A stretch of 64,000 nucleotides of DNA from Jeotgalibacillus aurantiacus (GTDB lineage Bacteria > Bacillota > Bacilli > Bacillales > Jeotgalibacillaceae), in assembly GCF_020595125.1 (NCBI RefSeq), contig NZ_JACNMS010000001.1:620001-684000 (forward strand), given 5' to 3'. The notes under the pieces are model-generated. The model did not search any database. It had not been told where the DNA came from and was given only the letters and a program-made list of their open reading frames with translations. The position numbers were made by a program, and so were the translations under genes. Below, piece after piece: positions 35,865-45,406 of this stretch; position 1 is the first letter of the stretch, and every line of letters begins with the position of its first letter.

Positions 35865-37026
35865 CCAATTCCCTCCTCTTCGATTCAAAACAGATCTTTT
35901 CAATCCGCTCATACAACTTTTCATTGGCAATCCCTTCATCAAATGAACCAATGCTTGTGGTAAAATCTTTGATCTTTTTCTGATACAGTTGATCATCGAA
36001 TTGATCAATCTGTATTAGCAGGTGCCGCATATCTCCAGCTGCCGGGAAAGGAAGCTGGTCCAGTTTGAAGTAGAGTGATCTTTCTTTAAGTTGATATTGT
36101 TCAGCATCCGGTACAAATAAAAAACACGGTTTCTTCGTCACCATGTAATCGAACATGAGAGAAGAATAATCCGTGATTAAAAAGTCGGAAATATTTAAGA
36201 GTTCTTGAATATCTGGATAGGCTGTTACGTCTTTCACCTGGTACTCTCCTAAAATAGAAGAGGAAAACGGCAGTAAATGTGGATGCAATCTTGCTAAAAC
36301 AACCCATTCACCCGAATAACGTTTCTTCAGTGCATATTTTAATCTGAGAAAATCCAGCGCATAAATTTCAGGTGACAGTTCCTTTCTAAAAGTAGGTGCA
36401 TATAACACGACCTTTTGTCCTTCTGACAGCCCGAGGCGAAGCATTGTTTCTTTTTTCTTTGTATTTTGTCTGCTTAATAATAAGTCGTTTCTGGGCATTC
36501 CATGTTCAAAAATTTCTCCTTCATACCAGAATGCTCTCTTGATCGTTTCTGAACTGAATTGACTGCCTGATAATATAAGGTCCGTATGATTGGAATCTCT
36601 TCTTGCCATTTTCAAATAACCTGCAGGAAGGAATTCTTCAGCATCCTGTTCAACCTGTTTCAATCTCAACGAGCTATGCCACGTTTGAATATAATACTGG
36701 TTTTCTCTTTTTACAAAGTAAGTCGGCATTCGATAATTTGTAATAATGATTTTTGATGTTGCGATCGCATAAATTGCACTTAAAGAGAAAAGCTTAACTT
36801 TTTTTATTTTCGGATGAACTGGCACTTCGTTCATGGATCTGGTGAACCCCCAGATCAATTCAAATCGACCTTCTTTATCTTTTTTTCTGATAAATTCACT
36901 GATATATTTAGGATTACAGCCATATTGCTGGCCATAATAGCTGATGAAAAAAATACGGTTATGCTTTACAGGAAATACTCTGAAACAAATCAAAAGCAGC
37001 CTGACTAAAACATCTTTCATCTTCAT
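35851..37026 (-). CDS. CDP-glycerol glycerophosphotransferase-like protein (TagB/TagF family)
   Basis: About 391 residues starting MKMKDVLVRLLLICFRVFP; GTG at 37035 is an alternative start. Family segments are VLYAPTFRKE, LARLHPHL, ISDFLITDYSSLMFDYMVTKKPCFLFVPD, with the conserved His and the DYSS loop. N-terminal basic/hydrophobic residues fit peripheral membrane attachment. With the adjacent TagD-like gene it would add glycerol-phosphate to the polysaccharide unit or make a short glycerol-phosphate chain, here inside an eps operon rather than a teichoic acid locus. Confidence 0.85.
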   Translation of the reverse strand: MKMKDVLVRLLLICFRVFPVKHNRIFFISYYGQQYGCNPKYISEFIRKKDKEGRFELIWGFTRSMNEVPVHPKIKKVKLFSLSAIYAIATSKIIITNYRMPTYFVKRENQYYIQTWHSSLRLKQVEQDAEEFLPAGYLKMARRDSNHTDLILSGSQFSSETIKRAFWYEGEIFEHGMPRNDLLLSRQNTKKKETMLRLGLSEGQKVVLYAPTFRKELSPEIYALDFLRLKYALKKRYSGEWVVLARLHPHLLPFSSSILGEYQVKDVTAYPDIQELLNISDFLITDYSSLMFDYMVTKKPCFLFVPDAEQYQLKERSLYFKLDQLPFPAAGDMRHLLIQIDQFDDQLYQKKIKDFTTSIGSFDEGIANEKLYERIEKICFESKRRELDEAV

Positions 37027-37031
37027 TCCCT

Positions 37032-38075
37032 TCACCCTTTCCCCGGTTCTGCCGGTTGCAGCCCTTCAGGAGAAGGGATCAGCTTGAGCTTTCGAAACCC
37101 TTTTCTCAGTCCAAGAAAACATAGATTTAAAAAGGGATGATAATGAAAAAATTTGAGTTGACGATATAAGTGTGGCTCATCTGATGCTGCCTGTTCAAAA
37201 GACGAAAAGCGTTCATCAATAAATCGTCTCAACTCTTTCCGATGATAGCCTTTCTCATCTTTTTTACGATGAAAAAATAGCAGATGATAATGTAAAAGAC
37301 TTGCTCTCAACAGCTCCCGATTTGAAGCATCCGCAAGCCCCGGATAGTTTACTTTCATCATCTCATGTCTTTCGGTCAGCCCTTTTATAAAGTCTAAATT
37401 TCTTGGTGTATAATCCGCAGTGATACTCGTGCTGCGCTGCATGTAATAATATAAAGGCTCTGAAACCAGCACAAGAAGTGATACATTCTCCATAACGCGA
37501 TATGCCCAGACAACATCTTCAAATAATCGTCCTTCTTGAAAAGGGATGTTTTTGATAAGCGTTGTCCGATACATTTTCCCCCACGCAAAGTTTTTAACTT
37601 TTTTATTTGAAACAAGCTCACGTACCGCCTCTTCATTGGACAGCACTGTTGGGGACCGTTCTTTTTGCAAAAAACGATAATCAACCATATTTCTGTTTTC
37701 ATATGCGTAATAGAAGTTTGATTGAACGATATCCGCCTTCGTTTCGAGAGCTAAATGTAACATTTTTTCGACAGCATTAATTTCAATCCAGTCATCACTG
37801 TCTACATACATGCTGTAAAAGCCATGTGCATATTGAATGCCTGTGTTTCTGGCCCCTGAGAGCCCTTGATTGAGTTGATGCACCACTTCAATCCGGGAAT
37901 CAAGTCGTGCATACTCTTCTGCAATTTCCCCACTTTGATCTGGTGAACCGTCATTGACAACTATAATTTGAAGATGAGGGTATGTTTGATTACTCAAACT
38001 GTCCAGACATCTTCGAATATACGCTTCCACCTTATAGACCGGAACAACAATACTGACAGTTACCGGTTCATTCAT
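37032..38075 (-). CDS. glycosyltransferase family 2 protein (eps locus)
   Basis: 347 residues starting MNEPVTVSIVVPVYKVEAYI after AGGAGG. GT-A fold: VVNDGSPDQSGEIAEEYA, GLSGARNTGIQYAHGFYSMYVDSDDWIE with the DSDD metal motif, and FEDVVWAYRVM. An inverting transferase of the EpsJ-type group; the sugar is unknown. It overlaps or abuts the TagF-like gene. Confidence 0.88.
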   Translation of the reverse strand: MNEPVTVSIVVPVYKVEAYIRRCLDSLSNQTYPHLQIIVVNDGSPDQSGEIAEEYARLDSRIEVVHQLNQGLSGARNTGIQYAHGFYSMYVDSDDWIEINAVEKMLHLALETKADIVQSNFYYAYENRNMVDYRFLQKERSPTVLSNEEAVRELVSNKKVKNFAWGKMYRTTLIKNIPFQEGRLFEDVVWAYRVMENVSLLVLVSEPLYYYMQRSTSITADYTPRNLDFIKGLTERHEMMKVNYPGLADASNRELLRASLLHYHLLFFHRKKDEKGYHRKELRRFIDERFSSFEQAASDEPHLYRQLKFFHYHPFLNLCFLGLRKGFRKLKLIPSPEGLQPAEPGKG

Positions 38076-38086
38076 CGCTGTTCCTC

Positions 38087-39265
38087 CTATACAAGTTGGT
38101 AGAGTTTATTAAGTTCATGACTGTTTCCGTAATCTGTTTGCAGACAGTTACGAATAAGAGACTTCCGGATGTCCGGATTGTGATACAGATGTAATACAGC
38201 CTCTGTCATTCCTTCAATTGACTGTGGACAAATCCAGCCATCTATGTGATTACTTACCTGACTTTCTGCTGTTGGATAATTTGTAATCAAAACAGGCTTG
38301 CCAAGAATTTGAGCTTCTCCTACTGTGACCGCTTTCCCCTCATATCTGGAAGGCTGAACGTATAAGTCTCCCGCCTGTATAAACGGATAGGGATTCAGCT
38401 GCTTGCCGAGCAGATGAAAGGACTGTTGCAGTTTGTATTTTTCAATGAGCGACCTGACTAATCCCTCATCTCCCCCGTAACCGACTACATACCAGGAGAT
38501 GTTTTTGTAGCCATTTTGATGAATCTGATGAAGTACTTCTACCGCACGATCAATCCCTTTAGCATGTGACAGTCTTGCCACTGTTATCAGCTTGAACGAT
38601 GGATCTGACACCATTATGTCCGCAGAGCCAGTTGCTGCCAGTGACTTAACCATTTCCGGTGATGTGATATTTTCAATCAGCATGACAGACTTTGTGAGTG
38701 AAGGATACTTAGCTATAAATGCTTCAGCACAGCTTTCTGAAATGGCAGCGATCGTTTGATAGGTGCTCCAAATTCGGAGATCTTCTTTTTCATCAGTTGG
38801 AATAGATGAGAAGTCAGTATGAATCCAGGCTATTTTATGTCTGGCTTTTACTTTTTTTGCTACAAAATGATGAGGCCATAAATAGCTGATCGCAAGGTCA
38901 TATTCACCTTGTAAATCCGGGAGAAAAGGAGAAGCATATCGCCACATATATTGCATTTGACGGACGCCTTTCTCTTCTCCCGGCTTCAGAAGCGCCCTCA
39001 GACGGGCAAAACCCCTGGCCACAGCAAGAGCAACGTGGCCTTTTTCAGCTGTTTCCCTGACAGACATACGAAAAGTTTTATATAGTGGGTTTTCATCAAG
39101 TAACCTGATCGTATCTGGAAGCATACTGAGAAATTCTCCCTTATGACTGTAAAGCATCAGGTCCACTTCGAATTTTGTATAATCGAGCTTTTCCAGTAAG
39201 CTGATTAAGCTTCTTTCCACTCCGCCTATTTCCAAATCATACGTAGCGATTAATAGCTTTTTCAT
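38087..39265 (-). CDS. glycosyltransferase, GT4-like (eps locus)
   Basis: 392 residues starting MKKLLIATYDLEIGGVERSL after AGGAGG; the longer frame to 39367 lies inside the upstream gene. LITVARLSHAKGIDRAVEVL, VVGYGGDEGLVR and YVQPSRYEGKAVTVGEAQIL define the donor-binding region. It is similar to the genes at 33076 and 34239, giving three paralogues in one operon. It overlaps the upstream gene by 29 bp. Confidence 0.86.
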   Translation of the reverse strand: MKKLLIATYDLEIGGVERSLISLLEKLDYTKFEVDLMLYSHKGEFLSMLPDTIRLLDENPLYKTFRMSVRETAEKGHVALAVARGFARLRALLKPGEEKGVRQMQYMWRYASPFLPDLQGEYDLAISYLWPHHFVAKKVKARHKIAWIHTDFSSIPTDEKEDLRIWSTYQTIAAISESCAEAFIAKYPSLTKSVMLIENITSPEMVKSLAATGSADIMVSDPSFKLITVARLSHAKGIDRAVEVLHQIHQNGYKNISWYVVGYGGDEGLVRSLIEKYKLQQSFHLLGKQLNPYPFIQAGDLYVQPSRYEGKAVTVGEAQILGKPVLITNYPTAESQVSNHIDGWICPQSIEGMTEAVLHLYHNPDIRKSLIRNCLQTDYGNSHELNKLYQLV

Positions 39266-40367
39266 GAGAATCCTCCTTTCCTTCCTGATATACGTCCAGT
39301 AGCATTTGCATCGCATGCTCTTCTGTATAGTGCCTTTTTTGAAATGACTGATTAATGGATGCAGCATTCGCTTCTGTCATTCTGTTACTCTGAATAATCT
39401 TGTGGACCCATTTTATTTTTGGTGCATGCAGCGCAACAGGGTGAACTTTCTTCATACCAAGATCAGCTTCAGGCTGGATGGCTTCAGATACGACACAGGT
39501 AAGTCCTGCTGCCTGAGCTTCAAGGAGCACGAGCCCTAATCCTTCATATAAGGATGGCAGAACAAATACGTCCATTGCCTGAAATACTCTTTCCATATCC
39601 ATACGCAGTCCTGCAAAAAGAATCAGTGCTTCGACTCCTTCAGAACGCGCAAACTCTTCCATTTCCTTTCTTGTATCTCCGTCTCCTATTAATAATAGTC
39701 GGGCGTCAGGCTTTACTTTGTGTATCTCTCTCATTAGTTCAATTAAGAAACGCTGGTTTTTAGCAGGAATAAATCTGCCTGCATGACCAATTACGAAAAA
39801 TGATTCTAATCCAAACTCCTTCCTGACCTCTTGTCTTACTGCTTCATTCGGAAGAAATTCATGAAAGGGGATTGTATTAGGCAAAAATAAAAAAGGTGTT
39901 TTCGAACCAAATAAATAGTCCGCAGCACCTTTACTGCAAGCCATAAGATGAGTGGATTGAGAAACAATCGCTTTTCTCATGGTTCTAATATAAGTCTTTT
40001 TAATAAAAGAACGTTCACTATCCGAAGTCGTGTGAGCATGGGAGATGCGAATCGAAATTCCAGCCATACGAGCTGCTGTGATCGCAATGCCACAATGAAA
40101 CAATGTATGGGCATGGATCGCTTCAAATGGACCATATGTTTTATAAATCTGGACATGTTCTTTGATGGAAGAAGCATGATTGATGCGAAATACTCTCCCT
40201 CCCATAGACAGGATCTCTTTTTCGTAATCCGCTTCTTCTTGACTATAGAAAATAAAGTCAAACTGCCATTGTGTTTTGTCTATTTTTCTATAGAGGTTCA
40301 TCAGCATGGTCTCTGTGCCAGCCCGATTCATCATACCCGTCACATGCAAGATCCTTTTTATCGCCAT
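39237..40367 (-). CDS. glycosyltransferase, EpsF-like GT4
   Basis: 376 residues starting MAIKRILHVTGMMNRAGTETMLMNLYR. GHAGRFIPAKNQRFLIELM, LLIGDGDTRKEME and FVLPSLYEGLGLVLLEAQAAG mark the nucleotide-sugar domain. It resembles B. subtilis EpsF, as does the gene at 46291. It is the first gene after the sinR homologue. Confidence 0.86.
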   Translation of the reverse strand: MAIKRILHVTGMMNRAGTETMLMNLYRKIDKTQWQFDFIFYSQEEADYEKEILSMGGRVFRINHASSIKEHVQIYKTYGPFEAIHAHTLFHCGIAITAARMAGISIRISHAHTTSDSERSFIKKTYIRTMRKAIVSQSTHLMACSKGAADYLFGSKTPFLFLPNTIPFHEFLPNEAVRQEVRKEFGLESFFVIGHAGRFIPAKNQRFLIELMREIHKVKPDARLLLIGDGDTRKEMEEFARSEGVEALILFAGLRMDMERVFQAMDVFVLPSLYEGLGLVLLEAQAAGLTCVVSEAIQPEADLGMKKVHPVALHAPKIKWVHKIIQSNRMTEANAASINQSFQKRHYTEEHAMQMLLDVYQEGKEDSHEKAINRYV

Positions 40368-40385
40368 GAAATTCGCCTCATTCTT

Positions 40386-40730
40386 TTAAGATTCCGTACC
40401 ATTGCGCTGTTCATTTTTCCATTTAATGTATTCCAAAATCATCCGGTATTCTTTAAGCTGATTCTTATCAACACCGTGATCCTTCAGCTCCTGAATGAAC
40501 TCTGTCCATTCTTTGTTTTCTTTTGAGGAAGACGGCATATTTAGCAGTCTTTTCACATCAACCTCAAGTACTTTGGCAATTTTTTCAATGACTTGAATGG
40601 ATGGGTTTTGTTTAAGATTACGTTCAATGTTGCTTAGATAAGATTTGGATACCCCTGACCGTTCTGCAAGCTCTGATAATGTCATGCCTTTTTCCCGTCT
40701 GATTTTGTAAATGTTTTCTCCTATCATCAT
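40386..40730 (-). CDS. sinR: SinR homologue, biofilm master-repressor type
   Basis: 114 residues. The N-terminal HTH (GENIYKIRREKGMTLSELAE, then SGVSKSYLSNIERNLKQNPS) closely follows B. subtilis SinR (IGQRIKQYRKEKGYSLSELAE, SYLSSIERNL). The C-terminus (EWTEFIQELKDHGVDKNQLKEYRMILEYIKWKNEQ) matches the SinR/SinI dimerisation domain. SinR binds GTTCTYT half-sites and represses eps and tapA operons (established). It sits inside the eps operon here, not beside sinI, and no SinI-like antirepressor was found in the window. Palindromes of two such half-sites lie at the eps and RiPP promoters. Confidence 0.9.
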   Translation of the reverse strand: MMIGENIYKIRREKGMTLSELAERSGVSKSYLSNIERNLKQNPSIQVIEKIAKVLEVDVKRLLNMPSSSKENKEWTEFIQELKDHGVDKNQLKEYRMILEYIKWKNEQRNGTES

Positions 40731-40750
40731 CGCTCCCTCGTCTCTTCCAT

Positions 40751-41917
40751 TTACAGGACTCTTTTATTCATTACCAATGAAGGTAATGCACGTCTGATTG
40801 TATTTAATACTCTGTGCTGTTCCTCAGTTGTTAAACCCGAACCGGATGGGAGACAGATCCCCTGATTAAAGAGTTCAGTTGAAACATCCTGATCTTCAAA
40901 ATGCGGATAGTATTGTGCATCTTTAAATAATGGCTGTAAATGCAACGGCTTCCATACTCTTCTGGCTTCAATATTCTCTTTCTCAAGGATGTTAATTAAG
41001 TTTTGAGCAGACACTCCAGTTTTTGAATCGTCTATGGTTAAAGCTGTCAGCCAGCGATTCGAACGGGTTCCTGTTAACTCAGGCATCATGTCAAACCCTT
41101 CAACCTGTGAAAGCTCCTGTTCATATTTTTCAAACACTTTTCTTCTTGCTGCGACTCTTAATTCGAGTACTTCCAGCTGAGCTCTGCCAACCCCGGCTAA
41201 AATATTGCTCATCCGGTAATTGTATCCCTTCAAAGAATGCTGATAATAAGGTGCTGGGTCTTTCGCCTGGGTTGCATAAAAGCGAGCTTTTTCTATGGCT
41301 TTCTCATCATCAGATACAATCATGCCCCCTCCTGAGGTTGTAATAATTTTATTACCGTTGAAGGAGTAAATGCCAAAAGCTCCGTGAGTTCCACTTGGCT
41401 TATAATGATACAGTGAACCGAGTGACTCAGCAGCGTCCTCTACTAGCGGTACACCGTATTGATCTGCCAGCCGCTTAATTTCTCTAACTCTTGCAGGCTG
41501 CCCATAAAGATGAACCACAATAATCGCTTTTGGAAGTTTATACTGTTGGTCCGCTTCTTTTAATGCTCTTTCCAAAGCAATAGGTGACATATTCCAAGTA
41601 TCAGGTTCAGAATCAATGAAAACCGGTGTGGCCCCCTGGTAAAGAATTGGATTAGCACTCGCTACGAAGGTGAGTGAGGAACAAAAAACAGTATCCTCCT
41701 TTCCGACGCCGAGCAATTCCAGTGCCAAATGAATAGCAGCCGTCCCTGACTGAACAGCTAATGCTGCCTGGACACCGAGCAACCTGGCTGCTTCTTTTTC
41801 AAATGCGTCAACATTAGGGCCGTTAGGTGCAATCCAATTTGTCCGAAAAGCTTCTTCAATATAAGTTTCCTCTTTACCAGTCATGTGAGGCGGCGATAAA
41901 TAAATTCTTGATTGCAC
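40751..41917 (-). CDS. epsN: DegT/DnrJ/EryC1-type aminotransferase (EpsN-like)
   Basis: About 388 residues, PLP enzyme that aminates a 4-keto sugar. The Lys region is FGIYSFNGNKIITTSGGGMIV, and VVHLYGQPARVREI and AVQSGTAAIHLAL are typical. With EpsC, EpsM and EpsL it should make the UDP-N,N'-diacetylbacillosamine-type starter sugar. Start likely GTG at 41917, six bases after GGGGGA; GTG at 41923 is possible. Confidence 0.9.
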   Translation of the reverse strand: MQSRIYLSPPHMTGKEETYIEEAFRTNWIAPNGPNVDAFEKEAARLLGVQAALAVQSGTAAIHLALELLGVGKEDTVFCSSLTFVASANPILYQGATPVFIDSEPDTWNMSPIALERALKEADQQYKLPKAIIVVHLYGQPARVREIKRLADQYGVPLVEDAAESLGSLYHYKPSGTHGAFGIYSFNGNKIITTSGGGMIVSDDEKAIEKARFYATQAKDPAPYYQHSLKGYNYRMSNILAGVGRAQLEVLELRVAARRKVFEKYEQELSQVEGFDMMPELTGTRSNRWLTALTIDDSKTGVSAQNLINILEKENIEARRVWKPLHLQPLFKDAQYYPHFEDQDVSTELFNQGICLPSGSGLTTEEQHRVLNTIRRALPSLVMNKRVL

Positions 41918-41933
41918 CGTCACTCCCCCTTAT

Positions 41934-42566
41934 TTATTGGATTTTTCTGAAAGGATGTAGTACCCTTGCCGGATTTCCCACCACTGTCTGATTTGATTCA
42001 ACAGAATGAATAACCACCGCTCCTGCTCCAACGGTACACCAGTTTCTAATTTTAACTCCCGGTATGACTACTGAAGATGCTCCCATATGCGTCCCTTCTC
42101 CAACCATGACGTTACCCGTTGTTACAGCATGAGGCGACATATGAACAAATGAACTGATTTTATTATCATGTTCGACGATTGATCCGGAATTTAATATGAC
42201 ATGATGGCCAATATCCGTCCCCTGATTCACAATTACTTTTGCTAAAATCACCGTTCCGGCACCGATGCTGGCCGTCGTACTAATTTCAGCAGAGGGATGT
42301 TTGATCACTGCATATTGATCTTCAGCTAACTGAAACTGTTCTGTCAGTTGTCTTCGGATCCGATTATCACCTATTGCCACAACCACCTTCACATCATTCT
42401 GTAAATAGTGTTTCAGCATCCGGATAGGAGCGAAGCTGATTTGTTCCTGAAGAAAAGGGACTTGGTATTGATCATCAAGAACAGCATGAATTGTCCACCC
42501 CTCTGCTTCTGCTGCTTCTTTGACGACTTTTCCATGTCCTCCGTCTCCTATAATGATCAGTTTCAC
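41934..42566 (-). CDS. epsM: sugar O/N-acetyltransferase, PglD/EpsM-like
   Basis: 210 residues. The GTG start (KLIIIGDGGHGKVVKEAAEAEG) follows GAGGTGG and overlaps the EpsL stop by four bases as GTGA. The N-terminal Rossmann-like UDP-sugar domain is followed by a left-handed beta-helix (GAGTVILAKVIVNQGTDIGHHVILNSGSIVEHDN) with the catalytic His. It acetylates the 4-amino sugar made by EpsN. Confidence 0.9.
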   Translation of the reverse strand: MKLIIIGDGGHGKVVKEAAEAEGWTIHAVLDDQYQVPFLQEQISFAPIRMLKHYLQNDVKVVVAIGDNRIRRQLTEQFQLAEDQYAVIKHPSAEISTTASIGAGTVILAKVIVNQGTDIGHHVILNSGSIVEHDNKISSFVHMSPHAVTTGNVMVGEGTHMGASSVVIPGVKIRNWCTVGAGAVVIHSVESNQTVVGNPARVLHPFRKIQ

Positions 42567-43168
42567 TTTGCCACCTCGTTTCCCGCTCTCGTAAATTTCT
42601 CTACCGTGGCATATCCTTCCTGACAGATACCATCTCTTCCTGCCACTCTCAGTACCGTAAGCCAAATGATTTTCAAATCAATCAGGAGGTTTCGGTGTTT
42701 GACGTACCAGACATCTAATTCGAATTTTTGTTCCCAGGACAGCTGATTCCGTCCATTTACCTGCGCCCAGCCAGTCATACCCGGCCTGACCTGATGACGT
42801 TTCATTTGTTCTTTTGTGTAGAAAGGAAGATATTCACTTAATAAAGGGCGAGGCCCAATGAGACTCATATCTCCTTTAATGATATTAATCAGTTGAGGAA
42901 GTTCATCCAGGCTCAGACTTCTCAGCATATGTCCAAACCGGGTCATTCTTTCTTCATCAGGCAGTAAATTGCCTTCATCATCTTTTTCAGATGTCATCGT
43001 TCTGAATTTATAAAGCATAAAGGGTGTCCCGTGTAACCCTGCTCTTTCCTGAATAAAGAAAGCAGGCGCGCCAAGTTTTACAACAATAGCCGCCCATAGG
43101 ATGATAAAGAACGGAAATAAAATGATGAAGGCAGCTACAGCAATCACAAGATCAATTGACCTCTTCAT
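42563..43168 (-). CDS. epsL: undecaprenyl-phosphate sugar phosphotransferase (EpsL-like)
   Basis: 201 residues starting MKRSIDLVIAVAAFIILFPF after GGAGATG. One membrane helix, then the polyprenyl phosphosugar transferase domain: FFIQERAGLHGTPFMLYKFRTM, LDELPQLINIIKGDMSLIGPRP and the MTGWAQVNGRN motif. It loads the first sugar phosphate onto undecaprenyl phosphate, starting repeat-unit assembly. Confidence 0.93.
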   Translation of the reverse strand: MKRSIDLVIAVAAFIILFPFFIILWAAIVVKLGAPAFFIQERAGLHGTPFMLYKFRTMTSEKDDEGNLLPDEERMTRFGHMLRSLSLDELPQLINIIKGDMSLIGPRPLLSEYLPFYTKEQMKRHQVRPGMTGWAQVNGRNQLSWEQKFELDVWYVKHRNLLIDLKIIWLTVLRVAGRDGICQEGYATVEKFTRAGNEVAK

Positions 43169-43193
43169 TATGTCATCTCCTCTCACATGATCA

Positions 43194-44243
43194 TTAAGCT
43201 CCTGATGCTTTTTTTGTTTTCATTTTACTTTGAGGATGATAGCCAAAAGGATTGCTGCTCTGCCATCTCCAGGTATCTCTACACATATCGCTCAGCGTAC
43301 GCACTGCCTTCCATTCAAGATGCTTCTCAGCTTTCTTCGGATTAGCAAAGCATTCAGCAATATCTCCCGCGCGCCTGTCGACGATCTGATATGGGATAGG
43401 AATTCCGGTCACCTGCTGGAAAACATGTATCATCTCAAGTACGCTGTACCCTTTTCCTGTGCCAAGGTTAAATGTGTGACAGCCTTCATTATTTTCTAAA
43501 AATTGAAGTGCTTTTACATGTCCCGCTGCCAGATCCATAATATGAATGTAATCTCTGACTCCCGTTCCGTCTTTTGTAGGGTAATCACAACCAAAAACGG
43601 ATAAGTGAGTACGTTGACCAACTGCTACCTGAGATAAATAAGGCATCAGATTATTTGGCACTCCACCTGGATCTTCTCCAATTTTTCCACTTTCGTGTGC
43701 TCCCACAGGGTTAAAATAGCGAAGGATAACCGATTTCCACTCACGGTTTGACGCCGAGAGATCTTCAAGTATTTTTTCCGCCATCAACTTTGTCTGCCCA
43801 TAAGGATTTACTGCTCCGGTGTGTGTCTCCTCTTTTAAGGGAGAGCGTCCGTTATCTCCATAAACAGTTGCTGAGGAACTGAATACAATTTGCTGAACAC
43901 TGTACTGATCCATAACATCTAATATATTCAGAAGAGAAATAAGATTATTCTGATAGTAAAGCAGGGATTTTGTCACTGATTCTCCTACTGCTTTAAGAGC
44001 GGCAAAATGAATGACCGCTTGTATGTTAAATTGCTTGAAAATATCTTCAACATCTTCCCGATTTCTCAGATCCACTTCAATGACAGGAAAAATTTTACCC
44101 GTTATCTCTGAAACTCTTTTCAAAGATTCAGGCTGACTATTAGAGAAATTATCAATGACGACAATTTCATAATCTTTTTCCAAGAGCTCTACACACGTAT
44201 GACTGCCAATATATCCAGCTCCCCCTGTTACTAAAACAGCCAT
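43194..44243 (-). CDS. galE: UDP-glucose 4-epimerase
   Basis: 349 residues starting MAVLVTGGAGYIGSHTCVELL after AAGGAGGG. TGGAGYIGSH binds NAD; SSSATVYGD and NPYGQTKLMAE hold the catalytic Ser and YxxxK; LRYFNPVGAHESG and NLGTGKGYSVLEM are GalE-typical. Interconverts UDP-glucose and UDP-galactose (or the GlcNAc forms) for the polysaccharide. Separated from the polymerase gene upstream by a terminator-like hairpin. Confidence 0.94.
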   Translation of the reverse strand: MAVLVTGGAGYIGSHTCVELLEKDYEIVVIDNFSNSQPESLKRVSEITGKIFPVIEVDLRNREDVEDIFKQFNIQAVIHFAALKAVGESVTKSLLYYQNNLISLLNILDVMDQYSVQQIVFSSSATVYGDNGRSPLKEETHTGAVNPYGQTKLMAEKILEDLSASNREWKSVILRYFNPVGAHESGKIGEDPGGVPNNLMPYLSQVAVGQRTHLSVFGCDYPTKDGTGVRDYIHIMDLAAGHVKALQFLENNEGCHTFNLGTGKGYSVLEMIHVFQQVTGIPIPYQIVDRRAGDIAECFANPKKAEKHLEWKAVRTLSDMCRDTWRWQSSNPFGYHPQSKMKTKKASGA

Positions 44244-44271
44244 TGTATCCCTCCTTTTATTTCCATATAAT

Positions 44272-44301
44272 AAAAAAGCACGGCTAGCTAAGCTGTGCTT
44301 T
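44272..44301 (-). terminator. terminator-like hairpin inside the eps operon
   Basis: AAAGCACAGC and GCCGTGCTTT stem followed by TTTTATT on the minus strand, between the polymerase and galE genes. It may reduce expression of the distal genes unless antiterminated. Confidence 0.7.
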
Positions 44302-44313
44302 CTCATTCCATCA

Positions 44314-45390
44314 TTAAAAAATTAAATAGTCACTCTTATAAATGATATTGAGGCTGACCACATTTTCGTAGTAATAATAAAACAGATAGCAAATCAGGAT
44401 CAGGTAATAAATCAATTTTTCATCCTTTTCCCTGAACAATTTAATAACCCATGACAGCAAAATCAGCTGATAAAGCGAAAAGTAAAGTGAGAATCTTGCA
44501 AAAATCCAGCTTTGTGTAGATACGATAAGAAATACAAGACCTAACAGTGTCATATTAATGATTACATCACTGCCAGGCATAATTTTCTTTAATTTTCCCC
44601 TTCCGAGATAAGCTATGATTAATGGCGGTAACGCAACCGCTACACGCAGCATATTCGCTCCGCCTTCATTGAATTCTTTATAATCAGCGTACTGTGTATC
44701 TTCAATCGCCGTAAATAAAATAGAGGTGAACTGTTCGAAACTAAATACAATAACCACTGCGATTAATATTAAGCCCACTGTTGCTTTTGACCATGCCCTT
44801 GCCCCAACAATAAAATATATGGGCAACATCACCAGTGCGGTCTGATGAAAAAATGAAGCGAAAACAATGATTAGTGCATAGGGTAAAAAGCGTCGCTCGA
44901 TCAGAAACTTGGTTGCTGTGAACATAATGGCAGCTGCCAGTGTCTGTCTGATGCCGTTCATAGAGACAAGATAAAATCCTCCTGTTATATACACGAACAG
45001 GCTGATTTCAATCATTCTGGAATATTTGAACAGAATAAGCACGATCAGAATATTAGTGATGATTCCTGTTGTGAACAAAAGGATTTGAGGATCCTCAGAT
45101 AGCAGTTTTAAATACCTTTGCAAAATACCAAATCCGTAATCCTTCTCACTGAAGATATATTCCCATGTGAAATCATTACGTTCATATATATCCTTATAAT
45201 TAAATGTATCTCCAATATTTGAACGTAACCCCGATACGAGTGCTAAAATCAATGCTGCAATCGCAATCAGAAAACGATTTGGGATGACCGGAACAGGAGT
45301 ATAATGAATACCTCCTGCTGGCACAGCCGCGTATCGTGCAAAAAAACCAAGGATAAAAACGGATGCCAGTGTCAGCCAAAAAATCGTCAT
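44314..45390 (-). CDS. epsG: EpsG-family polysaccharide polymerase
   Basis: 358 residues, multi-spanning membrane protein with about ten hydrophobic segments. NGIRQTLAAAIMFTATKFL and the SGLRSNIGDTFNYKDIY stretch match the EpsG/Wzy-like group (SGxRxxxGTDFxxY-type motif near the N-terminus). It would polymerise flipped repeat units outside the membrane. Start ATG after AGGGTGAG. Confidence 0.88.
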   Translation of the reverse strand: MTIFWLTLASVFILGFFARYAAVPAGGIHYTPVPVIPNRFLIAIAALILALVSGLRSNIGDTFNYKDIYERNDFTWEYIFSEKDYGFGILQRYLKLLSEDPQILLFTTGIITNILIVLILFKYSRMIEISLFVYITGGFYLVSMNGIRQTLAAAIMFTATKFLIERRFLPYALIIVFASFFHQTALVMLPIYFIVGARAWSKATVGLILIAVVIVFSFEQFTSILFTAIEDTQYADYKEFNEGGANMLRVAVALPPLIIAYLGRGKLKKIMPGSDVIINMTLLGLVFLIVSTQSWIFARFSLYFSLYQLILLSWVIKLFREKDEKLIYYLILICYLFYYYYENVVSLNIIYKSDYLIF

Positions 45391-45406
45391 TCTGATCTCA
45401 CCCTTT

